This document shows, piece by piece, positions 6,606 to 15,500 of a stretch of DNA of 64,000 bases (positions are counted from its first letter, which is position 1; every line of letters starts with the position of its first letter). The position numbers and the translations under genes are program-made. The notes beneath the pieces are model-generated. The model made no database searches, was not told where the DNA came from, and saw only the letters and a list, made by a program, of their open reading frames with translations. This stretch comes from Agarilytica sp045430345 (GTDB taxonomy: Bacteria; Pseudomonadota; Gammaproteobacteria; Pseudomonadales; Cellvibrionaceae), in assembly GCA_045430345.1 (NCBI GenBank), contig JAILXT010000001.1, positions 496,001 through 560,000 of the forward strand, written 5' to 3'.

Positions 6606-9095
6606 ATGACGCGTTCGCTTTCATTTCTTCGTTCGATTTTTATCCTTTCTCATATTTTTACTATCGCGGCATGCGGTGGCGGCGGTAGCAGTAGCCCCCC
6701 AGATACCACACCCGACAGCTTTAGCTTCACGGCAGGGAACCCTGTTGATCCTGGTGAAGAAAATGTGGAATCTCCAAGCGCAACAGTTCAGGGGATAGAG
6801 GAGGCTGTGGCCATCTCCGTTTCTGGCGGTGAATACCGTATCGGTGCAGGAGGATATACGAGAACTGCGGGTACCGTAAGTAACGGGCAAAGTGTACAAG
6901 TACGTGTTGATGCATCTGATGAATTTAGTAGTGATGCTAGTGTGACGCTAACCATCGGCGGTGTGAGCGGTACATATACTGTAACAACCGTAGCGCGTGA
7001 CGATACGCCAGAGGTCTTCGCCCCCTCAGCACCTACAACCAACATTCCTATATCGACAGAAGTCAATTTCACCGAGTTTACTGTAGCAGGGTTAAACGAT
7101 GCGGTGGATATCGGTATCGATATAGGTACATTTACGATTAATGCGGGCTCAGCCGTAACTTCGGATAGCGTGAGTAATGACGATCGCGTCGTTGTAACGG
7201 TGCCGGCGTCGGGCTCTTTCGCAACGACTGTTGATGCGACTCTCACAGTTGGCTCATTAACCGGTGTTTTTTCCGTCGTTACAGAACCGCGAGACATAGC
7301 GCCAGGAGAGTTTAGTTTGGTTCCTGTGCTTGATGCTTTGGCGGGCGCAGTTATTACCTCGGATCCTATCACCGTGGAAGATGTTAATGACTCCGTCGCT
7401 ATTACTGTGAGTGGAGGTGCGACTTACAGTATCGATAGTATTGAGGACGGCGACTTCACTAGCGCTTCCGACACAATTAACAATGACCAGCTGGTTCGAG
7501 TGCGCCTAACAGCGTCTTTAGAGTCTTTGGCTGTGACTGAATCTACTCTCACACTTGGCTCTGGTGATAACAGCCAGAGCTCTACATTTTCTGTGCGTTC
7601 GGCTCTTACTTTCGCGAGCTCTGTTGATCAGCCACCAGGTACGACAAACGTTATTTCTGACACTGTTGTAGCTGTCGCTGGTTTTAGTCGCACGCAAAAT
7701 ATCGTTGTTACAGATGGCGAATACAGTGTTGATGGTGGAGCCACTTACCAAGCCTCAGGAGTAATAGAAAACGGGCAAAATTTGCGGGTGCGAGCGAATG
7801 CTTCAGTTTTATATTCCTCCGATGTTGTGACGACCGTTACGATTACAGACCCTAATGACGCGACTACGATTGTTGGAACTTATACCGTAACCACTCTTAC
7901 TGACAGTACAGCGCCCACAGCAGCTATCCTTTTCCCGACGCCCGTATCGATGACCGAAGGATCGACGTTAACGATACGTGGTACAGCTGAAGATGATCTC
8001 AGTGGAGTCCAGTCGATCTCGGTAAGTGTTAGTAGTGCAAGCGGAACGATGGACCCGGTCGAAGCTACATCTATGGGGGGGAGTGGCTTTGCTGAGTGGT
8101 CTGCCGAAGTGACACTTGGGCTGGGTGAGGTAAATACTATTACCGTTACAACGATGGATGCAGAAGGTAACGGCCTTGCTGAGGTTACGTCTGTGAGTGT
8201 TACGCAGCAAACCAGTGTTGCTAATTTTCCTAATGGCGTGGCCCCGTTTAATAACCTTAGCCCTGGAGGAATATCTTTAGATCAAGCGAATAGTCGGCTT
8301 GTTATCGTTGATACGTCGGGAATATTTACGACGGATTTAAATACCGGAGAGAGAGCTGTGTTAATTAATAATGCGGCGCTTCCCTCATTCCCAACCAAGG
8401 TCCATGTCGATGAGACAGCGGGGCAAATTTATATATCTTCGATATCTGGGGGGCATTTGGTTTCCGCGAATTCGGATGGATCTGGTGTGAGTGTAATTAA
8501 TGAATCCCCTAGTTTGCTGATTGAGCCGTATGGCATGGAAATCAGTCCATTCGATGGGCTTCTTTATGTTGGTGATGGTGGTAATGGAGCGTTAATTAGC
8601 GTGGATACGGGAACAGAAGCCGCTAACGAGGAAGCTACGTTTGATGATGAGTTCGCTTTATTTGTACCTACAGGCCTGGCAATCGTGTCAGCAACTACAG
8701 TTATTGTCGCTGACGAGGAAGTGGGAAGTATAGTTTCTATCGATGTATCTGGTCCTAGTGGTATTTTTACGGAGCTTGCGGGGGGGGGTGAGGTGGTTGG
8801 TCCACAGGACGTAGAATACGATAGTGATCAAAGTCGTGTGATCTTCGTGGATAGTGGTTTGGATGCGGTATTGTCAGTGCCGGTTGCCGGTGGGAGCGTG
8901 ACTACTATTTCGGATGCGACTAATCCTAATAATACGCTAGTGGATCCTTCCGGTTTGGCACTTGATGCCGAAAACAATCTTGCATATGTTCCTAGTGCTG
9001 ATTTAGATGGGGCAGATATTCTGTTAGATATCGTGGTTGTAGATTTAGTGTCAGGGGATAGGGTGGTGTTATCCCGCACTATTGGTGAAAAATAG
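6606..9095 (+). CDS. Large surface lipoprotein: repeated beta domains plus C-terminal beta-propeller
   Basis: 829 residues from ATG 6606 (GGAG 7 bases upstream). The N-terminus is a lipoprotein signal with lipobox IAAC, Cys23, followed by a flexible Gly/Ser stretch. Next come about four copies of a ~100-residue unit with the pattern 'V.gi..av.IsV.gGeY.i....yt...g.v.ngq.V.vr..as..fs..v..tlTiG..sgtytVtT', which look like all-beta (Ig-like) domains. After them is another Ig-like domain (about 445-540, starting TAPTAAILFPTP), and last a propeller-like region (about 545-829) with repeats such as GISLDQANSRLVIVD and GLALDAENNLAYVPS, typical of NHL/SMP-30-like blades. It is probably anchored in the outer membrane and used for adhesion or polymer binding (inference). 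A run of nine G lies in the propeller region, and a decayed copy of part of the propeller lies downstream. Confidence 0.7.
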   Translation: MTRSLSFLRSIFILSHIFTIAACGGGGSSSPPDTTPDSFSFTAGNPVDPGEENVESPSATVQGIEEAVAISVSGGEYRIGAGGYTRTAGTVSNGQSVQVRVDASDEFSSDASVTLTIGGVSGTYTVTTVARDDTPEVFAPSAPTTNIPISTEVNFTEFTVAGLNDAVDIGIDIGTFTINAGSAVTSDSVSNDDRVVVTVPASGSFATTVDATLTVGSLTGVFSVVTEPRDIAPGEFSLVPVLDALAGAVITSDPITVEDVNDSVAITVSGGATYSIDSIEDGDFTSASDTINNDQLVRVRLTASLESLAVTESTLTLGSGDNSQSSTFSVRSALTFASSVDQPPGTTNVISDTVVAVAGFSRTQNIVVTDGEYSVDGGATYQASGVIENGQNLRVRANASVLYSSDVVTTVTITDPNDATTIVGTYTVTTLTDSTAPTAAILFPTPVSMTEGSTLTIRGTAEDDLSGVQSISVSVSSASGTMDPVEATSMGGSGFAEWSAEVTLGLGEVNTITVTTMDAEGNGLAEVTSVSVTQQTSVANFPNGVAPFNNLSPGGISLDQANSRLVIVDTSGIFTTDLNTGERAVLINNAALPSFPTKVHVDETAGQIYISSISGGHLVSANSDGSGVSVINESPSLLIEPYGMEISPFDGLLYVGDGGNGALISVDTGTEAANEEATFDDEFALFVPTGLAIVSATTVIVADEEVGSIVSIDVSGPSGIFTELAGGGEVVGPQDVEYDSDQSRVIFVDSGLDAVLSVPVAGGSVTTISDATNPNNTLVDPSGLALDAENNLAYVPSADLDGADILLDIVVVDLVSGDRVVLSRTIGEK
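8780..8788 (+). repeat. Nine-base G run inside the lipoprotein gene
   Basis: Nine consecutive G encode the ELAGGGE segment of the propeller domain. A one-base slip would shift the frame about 100 codons before the end. Possible phase-variation tract. Confidence 0.4.
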
Positions 9096-9225
9096 AATTC
9101 AGCTTGCGTTTTTTATTTGGAAGGGGCGGTATTGGTTCGTTATGGCAAAGCCTTATGCCGCCAGCGGAACATAGTCCTAGAATCACAAATACTAAACTTC
9201 TGGTTAAACCGAATAGCTGGATGTT

Positions 9226-9249
9226 CTGGCCCTATCTAGTAAGGGCCAG
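9226..9249 (+). terminator. Hairpin terminator after the lipoprotein gene
   Basis: An 8-bp perfect stem (CTGGCCCT / AGGGCCAG) with an 8-base loop is followed by the T-rich run TCTTCTTTGTTT. It lies 130 bases downstream of the lipoprotein stop. Confidence 0.6.
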
Positions 9250-9318
9250 TCTTCTTTGTTTAAATCGATGATTTTTTTACATTGTTTATGGGATCGTACG
9301 GTGTTGTTTTTATGTGCT

Positions 9319-9511
9319 GGTCCTAGTCGTTTTTTTAACAGAGCGGATGGGGCCTAGTGATTTGATTGCTCCGAAGGATGCCGAATACGATAGCGATCAA
9401 ATTGGAGCGATTTTCCTCGGTAGTGGTTTGGATGCTGTGTTGTCTGTTCCTGTTGCCGGAGGAAGTATGACCACGAATTCGGATACGAGTGGGCCGGGTA
9501 ATTTAAACTGA
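9319..9511 (+). pseudogene. Decayed partial duplicate of the lipoprotein propeller
   Basis: The stretch matches bases ~8752-8935 of the lipoprotein gene. At DNA level GGTCCTAGT..TTTTT..GAGC recurs, and at protein level EYDSDQ, GLDAVLSVPVAGGS and SD are shared. The copy is truncated at both ends, has changed around the position of the G run, and would encode at most 65 residues with no signal peptide. It is best read as the remnant of a tandem duplication and not as a working gene. Confidence 0.6.
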
Positions 9512-9553
9512 AGGTTTAGCTTTCGTTGATTTTGGGCTGTACGAGGTTGTTTT

Positions 9554-10144
9554 ATGGGTATGGGGTTGTGCTCTCTCGGTTCTAGTAATAAAAACTTTGT
9601 TAGTGTTTACAGAAAATTATTTATTATTATATTTTTCATTTTGGTAATGAGTGGGTTTAACGCAATACAGGTGCATGCGATGTCAAATATTGGGTTTAAG
9701 ATTTGTTTGGCAACAGAGTCAGAAGGGGTGGTGACATCTGATGGTATTCCTTTAGATGGTGCCGAAGTAGAGCGGGTTGTGGAAAATAAAGGGAAAAAGC
9801 ATATTGATCATTCTGTCACTGATAGTGATGGGCGTTTTTCTTTTCCCTCACTCTACACCCGTGCTCTCACTAAATTTCTGCCTATTCAACCTGTTGTTTC
9901 CCAGGAAGTCACTATTACTTATAAGGGTGAAAAGCATATTGCATGGGGGCTCACCAAAATGAACTGGGATGAAAATGGTGAATTAAATAGTTTTAAAGCA
10001 CTTCAGCGAAACAATATTCTTCCGTTTGATGTCATATGTGAACTGTCAGATGAGGATAAATCCATGCAACTCGAAGAGTCGCTTCAGATAATTTATGGTA
10101 AGTGTAACATCGTCGGACAAAAGATATTGTCACGATCAAAATAG
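9554..10144 (+). CDS. Exported protein with a carboxypeptidase-regulatory-like domain
   Basis: 196 residues; a basic stretch (VYRKL) is followed by a hydrophobic segment (about 22-34) and a possible signal-peptidase site after VHA (about residue 42). The mature part contains a beta-sandwich pattern seen in carboxypeptidase-regulatory-like domains: GVVTSDGIPLDGAEVERVV...VTDSDGRFSFPSL. The same arrangement (GVL..DGQPLPNTKIVRTL...TTDEEGRFSLPI) occurs in the lipoprotein at 11521-12030, so the two are probably paralogues; I would place both tentatively in the DUF6795 type. The start is uncertain, because no clear ribosome binding site precedes ATG 9554. It lies on the other side of the lipase gene, which it approaches convergently. 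Confidence 0.55.
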   Translation: MGMGLCSLGSSNKNFVSVYRKLFIIIFFILVMSGFNAIQVHAMSNIGFKICLATESEGVVTSDGIPLDGAEVERVVENKGKKHIDHSVTDSDGRFSFPSLYTRALTKFLPIQPVVSQEVTITYKGEKHIAWGLTKMNWDENGELNSFKALQRNNILPFDVICELSDEDKSMQLEESLQIIYGKCNIVGQKILSRSK

Positions 10145-10325
10145 GAAACTGAATGATGTGGCGGTATTAAGCCCATTAGAAAAAAGGAAAAAACGTGACA
10201 GAACTATTCGATCAGTTCAAACACAAGCTCTAGATCTATCATACGCTTACTCAGGGGCTCCATTTGACGCCGCTTTCCAGATAGGGGGCGTTTTACAGTT
10301 TCCATGAGATGGTTTCTACCTGAGG

Positions 10326-11486
10326 TTATCCCGCTAAGCCACGAATGGCGTTAATGGCTAAATCGTTTGCTCGCTTTACTAAAGATTGGAGTAAATACCT
10401 GAGAAATGCGTGGGATATACTTGTAACGCCTTCTTGATAGTTTAACCCTAAAATTTTCATCACTTTGCGAATAAATAATTTTACATATTCCGCACACTTT
10501 TCGCCGATCTCTATACCCTTCGCCAGTATCCATGCGACTTTATCAAGAAAGGTATGTATACCCATTGCAGCCCATTGAAGGCCCACTGTCAGTGTGCTGA
10601 GTTGTTTTTTTAATAGCCAAATGATGGCGTTCTCCAACCACTCGAATGTTTTAGGGCACATAGGGTTACTGTTGGCATTTGAGCGTAACCACTCTTCAAT
10701 GGCGGCTTCGTGATTATTGATGGGGGGCGCGGAGACAAGGGATTCCCAGCTGTTACCGAGCCCTTTGGTGTAGGCCGTCATTCGGTGGGCTTCGCCACTG
10801 ATGATGGGGTTTTCACTGATTTTTCGATGACCATAACCAGGAAGTGGCGTATGCAGGTAGGGAAATACGGGCACCATCGGCACTGGGTCTGTTGTGTGAA
10901 ACACGCGATGAATATTTTTGCTTCCGAGCTTTTGCGTTAGCATCGAGGAGAAAAACGTCAGTCCGACGCGAGGCTGGCCAAACGTATAAAGCTTGACGGG
11001 TAGGGATAAACTGCTGGCCGCCCAGTCTGCGGCAAGGGTTGCTACGGCGCCCCCCAAACTATGACCAATACAGTGAACGGTGCCGGTAATTTTACTTTCT
11101 GCAATAAAGCTACGGATCTCTGGGAGCATACTTTTAAATGTATGATTAAAACCGATATGAACAGGTAACCCGCTCGTTGAGCGCTCTATGCCAATTCGAG
11201 CATCTGTCACCATATCGGCGTTATTGTTTGCGGTGGTTGTACCACGAAAAATCAAAAACAAATCGCCCTTATATTGCCCAGCACCTGTTGCGCATAGACC
11301 AAAACCGTCTTTCGATGCGCGGAATATTCTGCCGCCGGTTTTGGCTTGGAGCGTAGTTTGAGAGGAGCCCTGAGAGAATTCTCTACGAGCTAAGAATGCT
11401 TTTAAATCTCTTTGAACTCCTGCATTTAGGGTGTAAACGGCTAAAGCTAATGATGCGGCCGTATCGGGCAATAGATCTGTTGACAT
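10326..11486 (-). CDS. Class 3 lipase (alpha/beta hydrolase) with helical C-terminal extension
   Basis: 386 residues. The lipase class 3 core spans about residues 50-245: GDLFLIFRGT, then the nucleophile elbow GHSLGG with Ser143, YTFGQPRVG, the acid Asp200 in HTTDPVP, and a candidate His234 (GEAHRMTAY). It would hydrolyse acylglycerols or phospholipids. There is no signal peptide, so it is not an ordinary Sec-secreted lipase. After the core come ~130 residues with several hydrophobic or amphipathic helices (AIIWLLKKQLSTLTVGLQ; VKLFIRKVMKILGL) that may bind membranes. The start has AAGGAAATCAAC before ATG. It lies 34 bases after a lipoprotein gene on the same strand. That pairing matches phospholipase effectors with periplasmic immunity proteins (T6SS Tle/Tli type); the role is inference, as no secretion genes are in the window. 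Confidence 0.8.
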   Translation of the reverse strand: MSTDLLPDTAASLALAVYTLNAGVQRDLKAFLARREFSQGSSQTTLQAKTGGRIFRASKDGFGLCATGAGQYKGDLFLIFRGTTTANNNADMVTDARIGIERSTSGLPVHIGFNHTFKSMLPEIRSFIAESKITGTVHCIGHSLGGAVATLAADWAASSLSLPVKLYTFGQPRVGLTFFSSMLTQKLGSKNIHRVFHTTDPVPMVPVFPYLHTPLPGYGHRKISENPIISGEAHRMTAYTKGLGNSWESLVSAPPINNHEAAIEEWLRSNANSNPMCPKTFEWLENAIIWLLKKQLSTLTVGLQWAAMGIHTFLDKVAWILAKGIEIGEKCAEYVKLFIRKVMKILGLNYQEGVTSISHAFLRYLLQSLVKRANDLAINAIRGLAG

Positions 11487-11520
11487 GTTGATTTCCTTAA
11501 GCGAATGAATTCCTGCTTTT

Positions 11521-12030
11521 TTATTTGGGCATGTTTGCCCATCGGCATTTAGTTAATATGGGTATTGGATCTGCCTGAATAGCAATCTCATCAGAGCTTA
11601 TATCACACGTAAGGTTTTCAGCTTTCCCGTTGGTTTCAGAGAAAATTTCAGGGTGGAGTTTGCTGCTATACCAAAGTAAATTGTCATCATTTTTCGAGTA
11701 AACACTTAATTCGGCCTTTGCCACAAACTGCGTAAGCATACCCAGCGTCAAATCTACTTCGTGTATTGGAAGAGAAAAACGCCCCTCTTCATCCGTTGTA
11801 AATGTCTCGGTTAGGCCACCCTCGTTATCATTCCACCTCAACGTGCGAACAATCTTGGTGTTTGGCAGCGGTTGGCCATCTTTCATCAATACACCTTCCA
11901 TAGGAGAGAAGATGACATATGTTTCTGTGGAGGGCTTTATAAACACTTGGCTATCCTTTGTGGGTAATGAATTATCAGCGTTACAGCCGAGAAGTAATGC
12001 GTAAATGAGCAGGGTGAATACGGCTTTCAT
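11521..12030 (-). CDS. Lipoprotein with carboxypeptidase-regulatory-like domain, lipase partner
   Basis: 169 residues with a lipoprotein signal (LLLGC, Cys16), so the mature protein is lipid-anchored and probably faces the periplasm. Its beta-rich body includes MEGVLMKDGQPLPNTKIVRT and TDEEGRFSLPIHE, the same pattern as in the exported protein at 9554-10144, followed by a domain ending in LTCDISSDE that also has a counterpart there (VICELSDED). It is transcribed just ahead of the lipase gene. A periplasmic, membrane-anchored partner encoded next to a leaderless phospholipase-like enzyme would fit an immunity protein. It could instead be an unrelated carrier or structural lipoprotein. Confidence 0.6.
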   Translation of the reverse strand: MKAVFTLLIYALLLGCNADNSLPTKDSQVFIKPSTETYVIFSPMEGVLMKDGQPLPNTKIVRTLRWNDNEGGLTETFTTDEEGRFSLPIHEVDLTLGMLTQFVAKAELSVYSKNDDNLLWYSSKLHPEIFSETNGKAENLTCDISSDEIAIQADPIPILTKCRWANMPK

Positions 12031-12349
12031 ATAGCGTGTATTAGATTATTGGGGAATGGGAGGCACGATAAACTGTTTGAGGCGATTTTGACAAGATTGC
12101 AGGTCACAAAAACCAGAGTTTCACGTTTGATGAAACGTTGGAGTGTTGGCGCCAAATCGTTTTTATCAAGGAGTCGTAAGGGGCACCCTGCCTTTTTTGC
12201 TGCCCGGAGTTATGTATAGGTATTCGCTGAAGTGTGTCTAACATCTTGTTTCGTTAGTGAAAACGGTGTGCTAGGTGAAGCGGCGTAAACGAAGCATACA
12301 ATAAACATGACGGCATACTCATGTCGCGCTTGTTTTTATAATTTTTCTT

Positions 12350-12377
12350 GTGACATAGCCAACGTATTCGGTATAAG
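12350..12377 (+). promoter_or_regulatory. Candidate sigma-70 promoter of the giant tpsA gene
   Basis: GTGACA (five of six to consensus) and TATAAG (five of six) are separated by 16 bases. This would give a leader of about 130 bases before the tpsA start at 12516. A second TATAAT lies at 12436-12441, but without a good -35 box. The remaining part of the 12031-12515 gap shows no gene. Confidence 0.4.
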
Positions 12378-12515
12378 AAGTTAGGCCTTTTTGCCTGATT
12401 AATATACAATTTCGCCCATTTTAGTAATTAGTCCGTATAATAGCGCTCGCTGTTATATCGATATGATTGATTTGCCCCGTATTTGGGATGATGTAAACAA
12501 ACAGGACTGTATTTT

Positions 12516-15500
12516 ATGAGACACGATTTCCCCCGACGTGCTCTTAACTTATCAAAAATAATTCGTTCATTTATCTCGCCAGCGCTCATATTGGCATTTT
12601 CAGGCTCTGGGTTTGCCGGCCCAGAAGGCGGTGAGGTTGTGGGTGGTACTGGCTCGATCAATCGATCCGGTAACACCACAACCATCAATCAAGCTACTGA
12701 TCGTATGGCCATTGATTGGCAAACCTACGACGTGGGCGCCAATGAGCGGGTTCAGTATATTCAACCCGATAGTTCATCCATCTCTCTTAACCGTATATTG
12801 AGCAACCGTGGTTCACAGATCCATGGGCAGATCGACGCGAATGGTCACGTCTTTTTGGTGAACCCCAACGGCGTATTCTTTGGCGAAAACTCCGTGATTA
12901 ATGTTGGGGGAATGTTGGCGAGCGGGCTTTCCATTGAGCCCAGTGATTTTATGAACGGGGATTTCGCGTTTAGCGCGATTGAAGGGACAGATGGTTTAGT
13001 CATAAACGCGGGTTTAATTAATGCAGCTACCGGGGGGAATGTCGCGTTAATTGGTCAGCAAGTCGAAAACGAAGGGATGATCAGCGCTCAATTGGGTTCT
13101 GTAGCCTTGGCCGCTGGGCGAGAGGCAGTGGTGACCTTCGATGGGGAAGGGTTGCTTGGGGTGCAAGTGACAGAATCCATTCTTCAAGAAGATATTGGCG
13201 TTGATGCAGCCGTGATCAATAGTGGGGAAATTTCAGCGGAAGATGGGCAGATTCTCATTTCAGCCGCAGCCAGCCAAGATATCTTTTCGCAGGCAGTAAA
13301 TTCAGGGGAAGTGAAACAAGCGACCAGTGTGGTCGTAGGTGGGGACGGCAGCTTCACGCTTAGTGCGGGAGCTAACGTGGTGAACACTGGGGTACTCTCC
13401 GCGTCGGGGGACGCAGGGGGTGCCGTGGTGCTTCTTGGGGAGAATGTGACTTCTAGTGGAGAGGTTCGAGCGGATAGTTCCGTCGGGTATGTTGCTGGTT
13501 CGATTGAATTACATAGTGTTGGTACAACATTGTTGGCTGAAAATAGTGAAATTTCGGCAATATCTGAGTTTTCCATAGGTGGAGATATCAAAATACTAGG
13601 AAATCGAGTTGGTGTTTTAGACCGCTCTTCTATTGATGTTTCTGGAGCTGCGGGGGGGGGGAGAGTATTCATCGGTGGCGATTACCATGGCGATAATTCT
13701 TATATTCAAAACTCGGATCGCGTAGTGGTTGGAGAGGATGTAAATATTCGAGCGAATGCTTTAGTCGATGGCAACGGGGGGCGAATAGTTTTATGGTCCG
13801 ACGATGCTACCTCCTTCTACGGCCAAATCTCAGCAGTTGGTGGAGCATTTTCGGGAGGTGGTGGTTTTGTCGAGGTTTCTGGTAAAGAAGCTTTGTCTTT
13901 CTGGGGCGGAGTGGATATTGGAGCGTCCTTTGGGGACGAAGGAACACTTCTATTAGACCCTAGGGATATACGAATTGTTAGCAGTGGGTCAGACAATATA
14001 CGAATTCTTGACCGCGAAATATTGTTTGGTGATGGAGACACTGACGACGATTTTACCATATCCGCTAGTTCTTTAGTTTCTGCATTATCGGGTGGTGACG
14101 TAATCTTAGAGGCACGTGATGATATTGATTTCCAAACAAGTGTTGACGCCTCGGGAAATACTAATCATTTGGAGTTGTATGCAGGAGATGATATTTATTT
14201 TGAACAATCAGGGACGACAATCGATCTTGGATCAGGAAATTTAACAGCTGTAGCCGGTACCAGTGGGTGTGTGGGGTGTTCTGGGCCTGGAGGTAAGGGA
14301 CGAAGTGTCTTTTTTACCAACTCTACAGTGACAACGACGGGAACGATTAATATCTATGCAGCGCAAGACGTGTTTTTTCATGATTCAGCAACAACTAATT
14401 CGGTTAACGATCAATTAACCGTAGTAAATGCTGGTGTTCTTAATGTTGAATCTCGTGATGATATTTTTATTCATGAGGATGCAGTAATAAATGCAGGACA
14501 GGTGAGCTTTAGTGGTGGGGTTTCTAGTAGTTTATTTACAGTCACACCCGACCTGACCGTTACAGGAACCGTGGATTTAGATGGACTAATAAATACTTCC
14601 GGGGGCGATTTTGGTTCAATATCTACGGTGTATGATGCTTCATCTACATCTCTTATTGATTCTCGTACAGGGGCTTCTACTTCTGATTCGGGCGAAATAG
14701 ATATTCAGTCGTCGTCTTCGACCGATATTTTGAACCTTGGTGCTATTGTTTCCGCAAATGGAAATGAGTGTGGTGTTGGGGGCGATGAGGCTTGTGGAGA
14801 TATTTCAGTTATTTCTGGTTTTGGAATTGCTGATCTTGGCCTGTTTGATATTAACGGTACTGCGTTGTTTTCTTCTAGTGGAAATAATATCAATTTAGAC
14901 AATACGTTACACACTTTTACCGGGTTGGTAAGTGCTGATACTAGCGGTGTTAATACTGACGAAAATGGTGGTGCTATTACGCTCAGCGGTGTAGATATCG
15001 TTGTTGGTACTGTTTCATCTTCAGGTAGCACAGATGGGACCGATAGCGACGCTGGCGATATTGTTTTTAATGTTTCAAACAGCTTCGAAGCAAGTGCAAC
15101 ATCAGTTATTACGGCTGTAGAAAATGGCGGTGGTACGGCAGGAACATTGACCGTTAATGGTGATGGTAACGATAACACGTTAACTTTATCTTCTGGTGCT
15201 TCGTGGGCGGGTGGTGCTGTCTCAATAAATGGCCTTGCTGGTGATGATACGTTTGAGATGTTTTCATCGATTGCGGCCAGTGTAGATGGTGGTGCCGAAA
15301 CGGCCGGAGATACGTTGTTCGGTCCCGATCAAGAAAACGATTGGCAAGTAACGGATGCGAACATCGGAACGCTAAACGGAAACGCGTTTGCTGAAATTGA
15401 AAATCTTACCGGTAATGATAACGACGATGACTTCACTATTAACGATGGTGGAAGTATAAGCGGTCTTATTACAGGTGGTGACGCTGCGGATACAGATACA

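Noticed and set aside
10095..10307. Plus-strand open frame after the exported protein gene
   Set aside because: It overlaps the end of the real gene in another frame, lacks a start signal and has no recognisable content.
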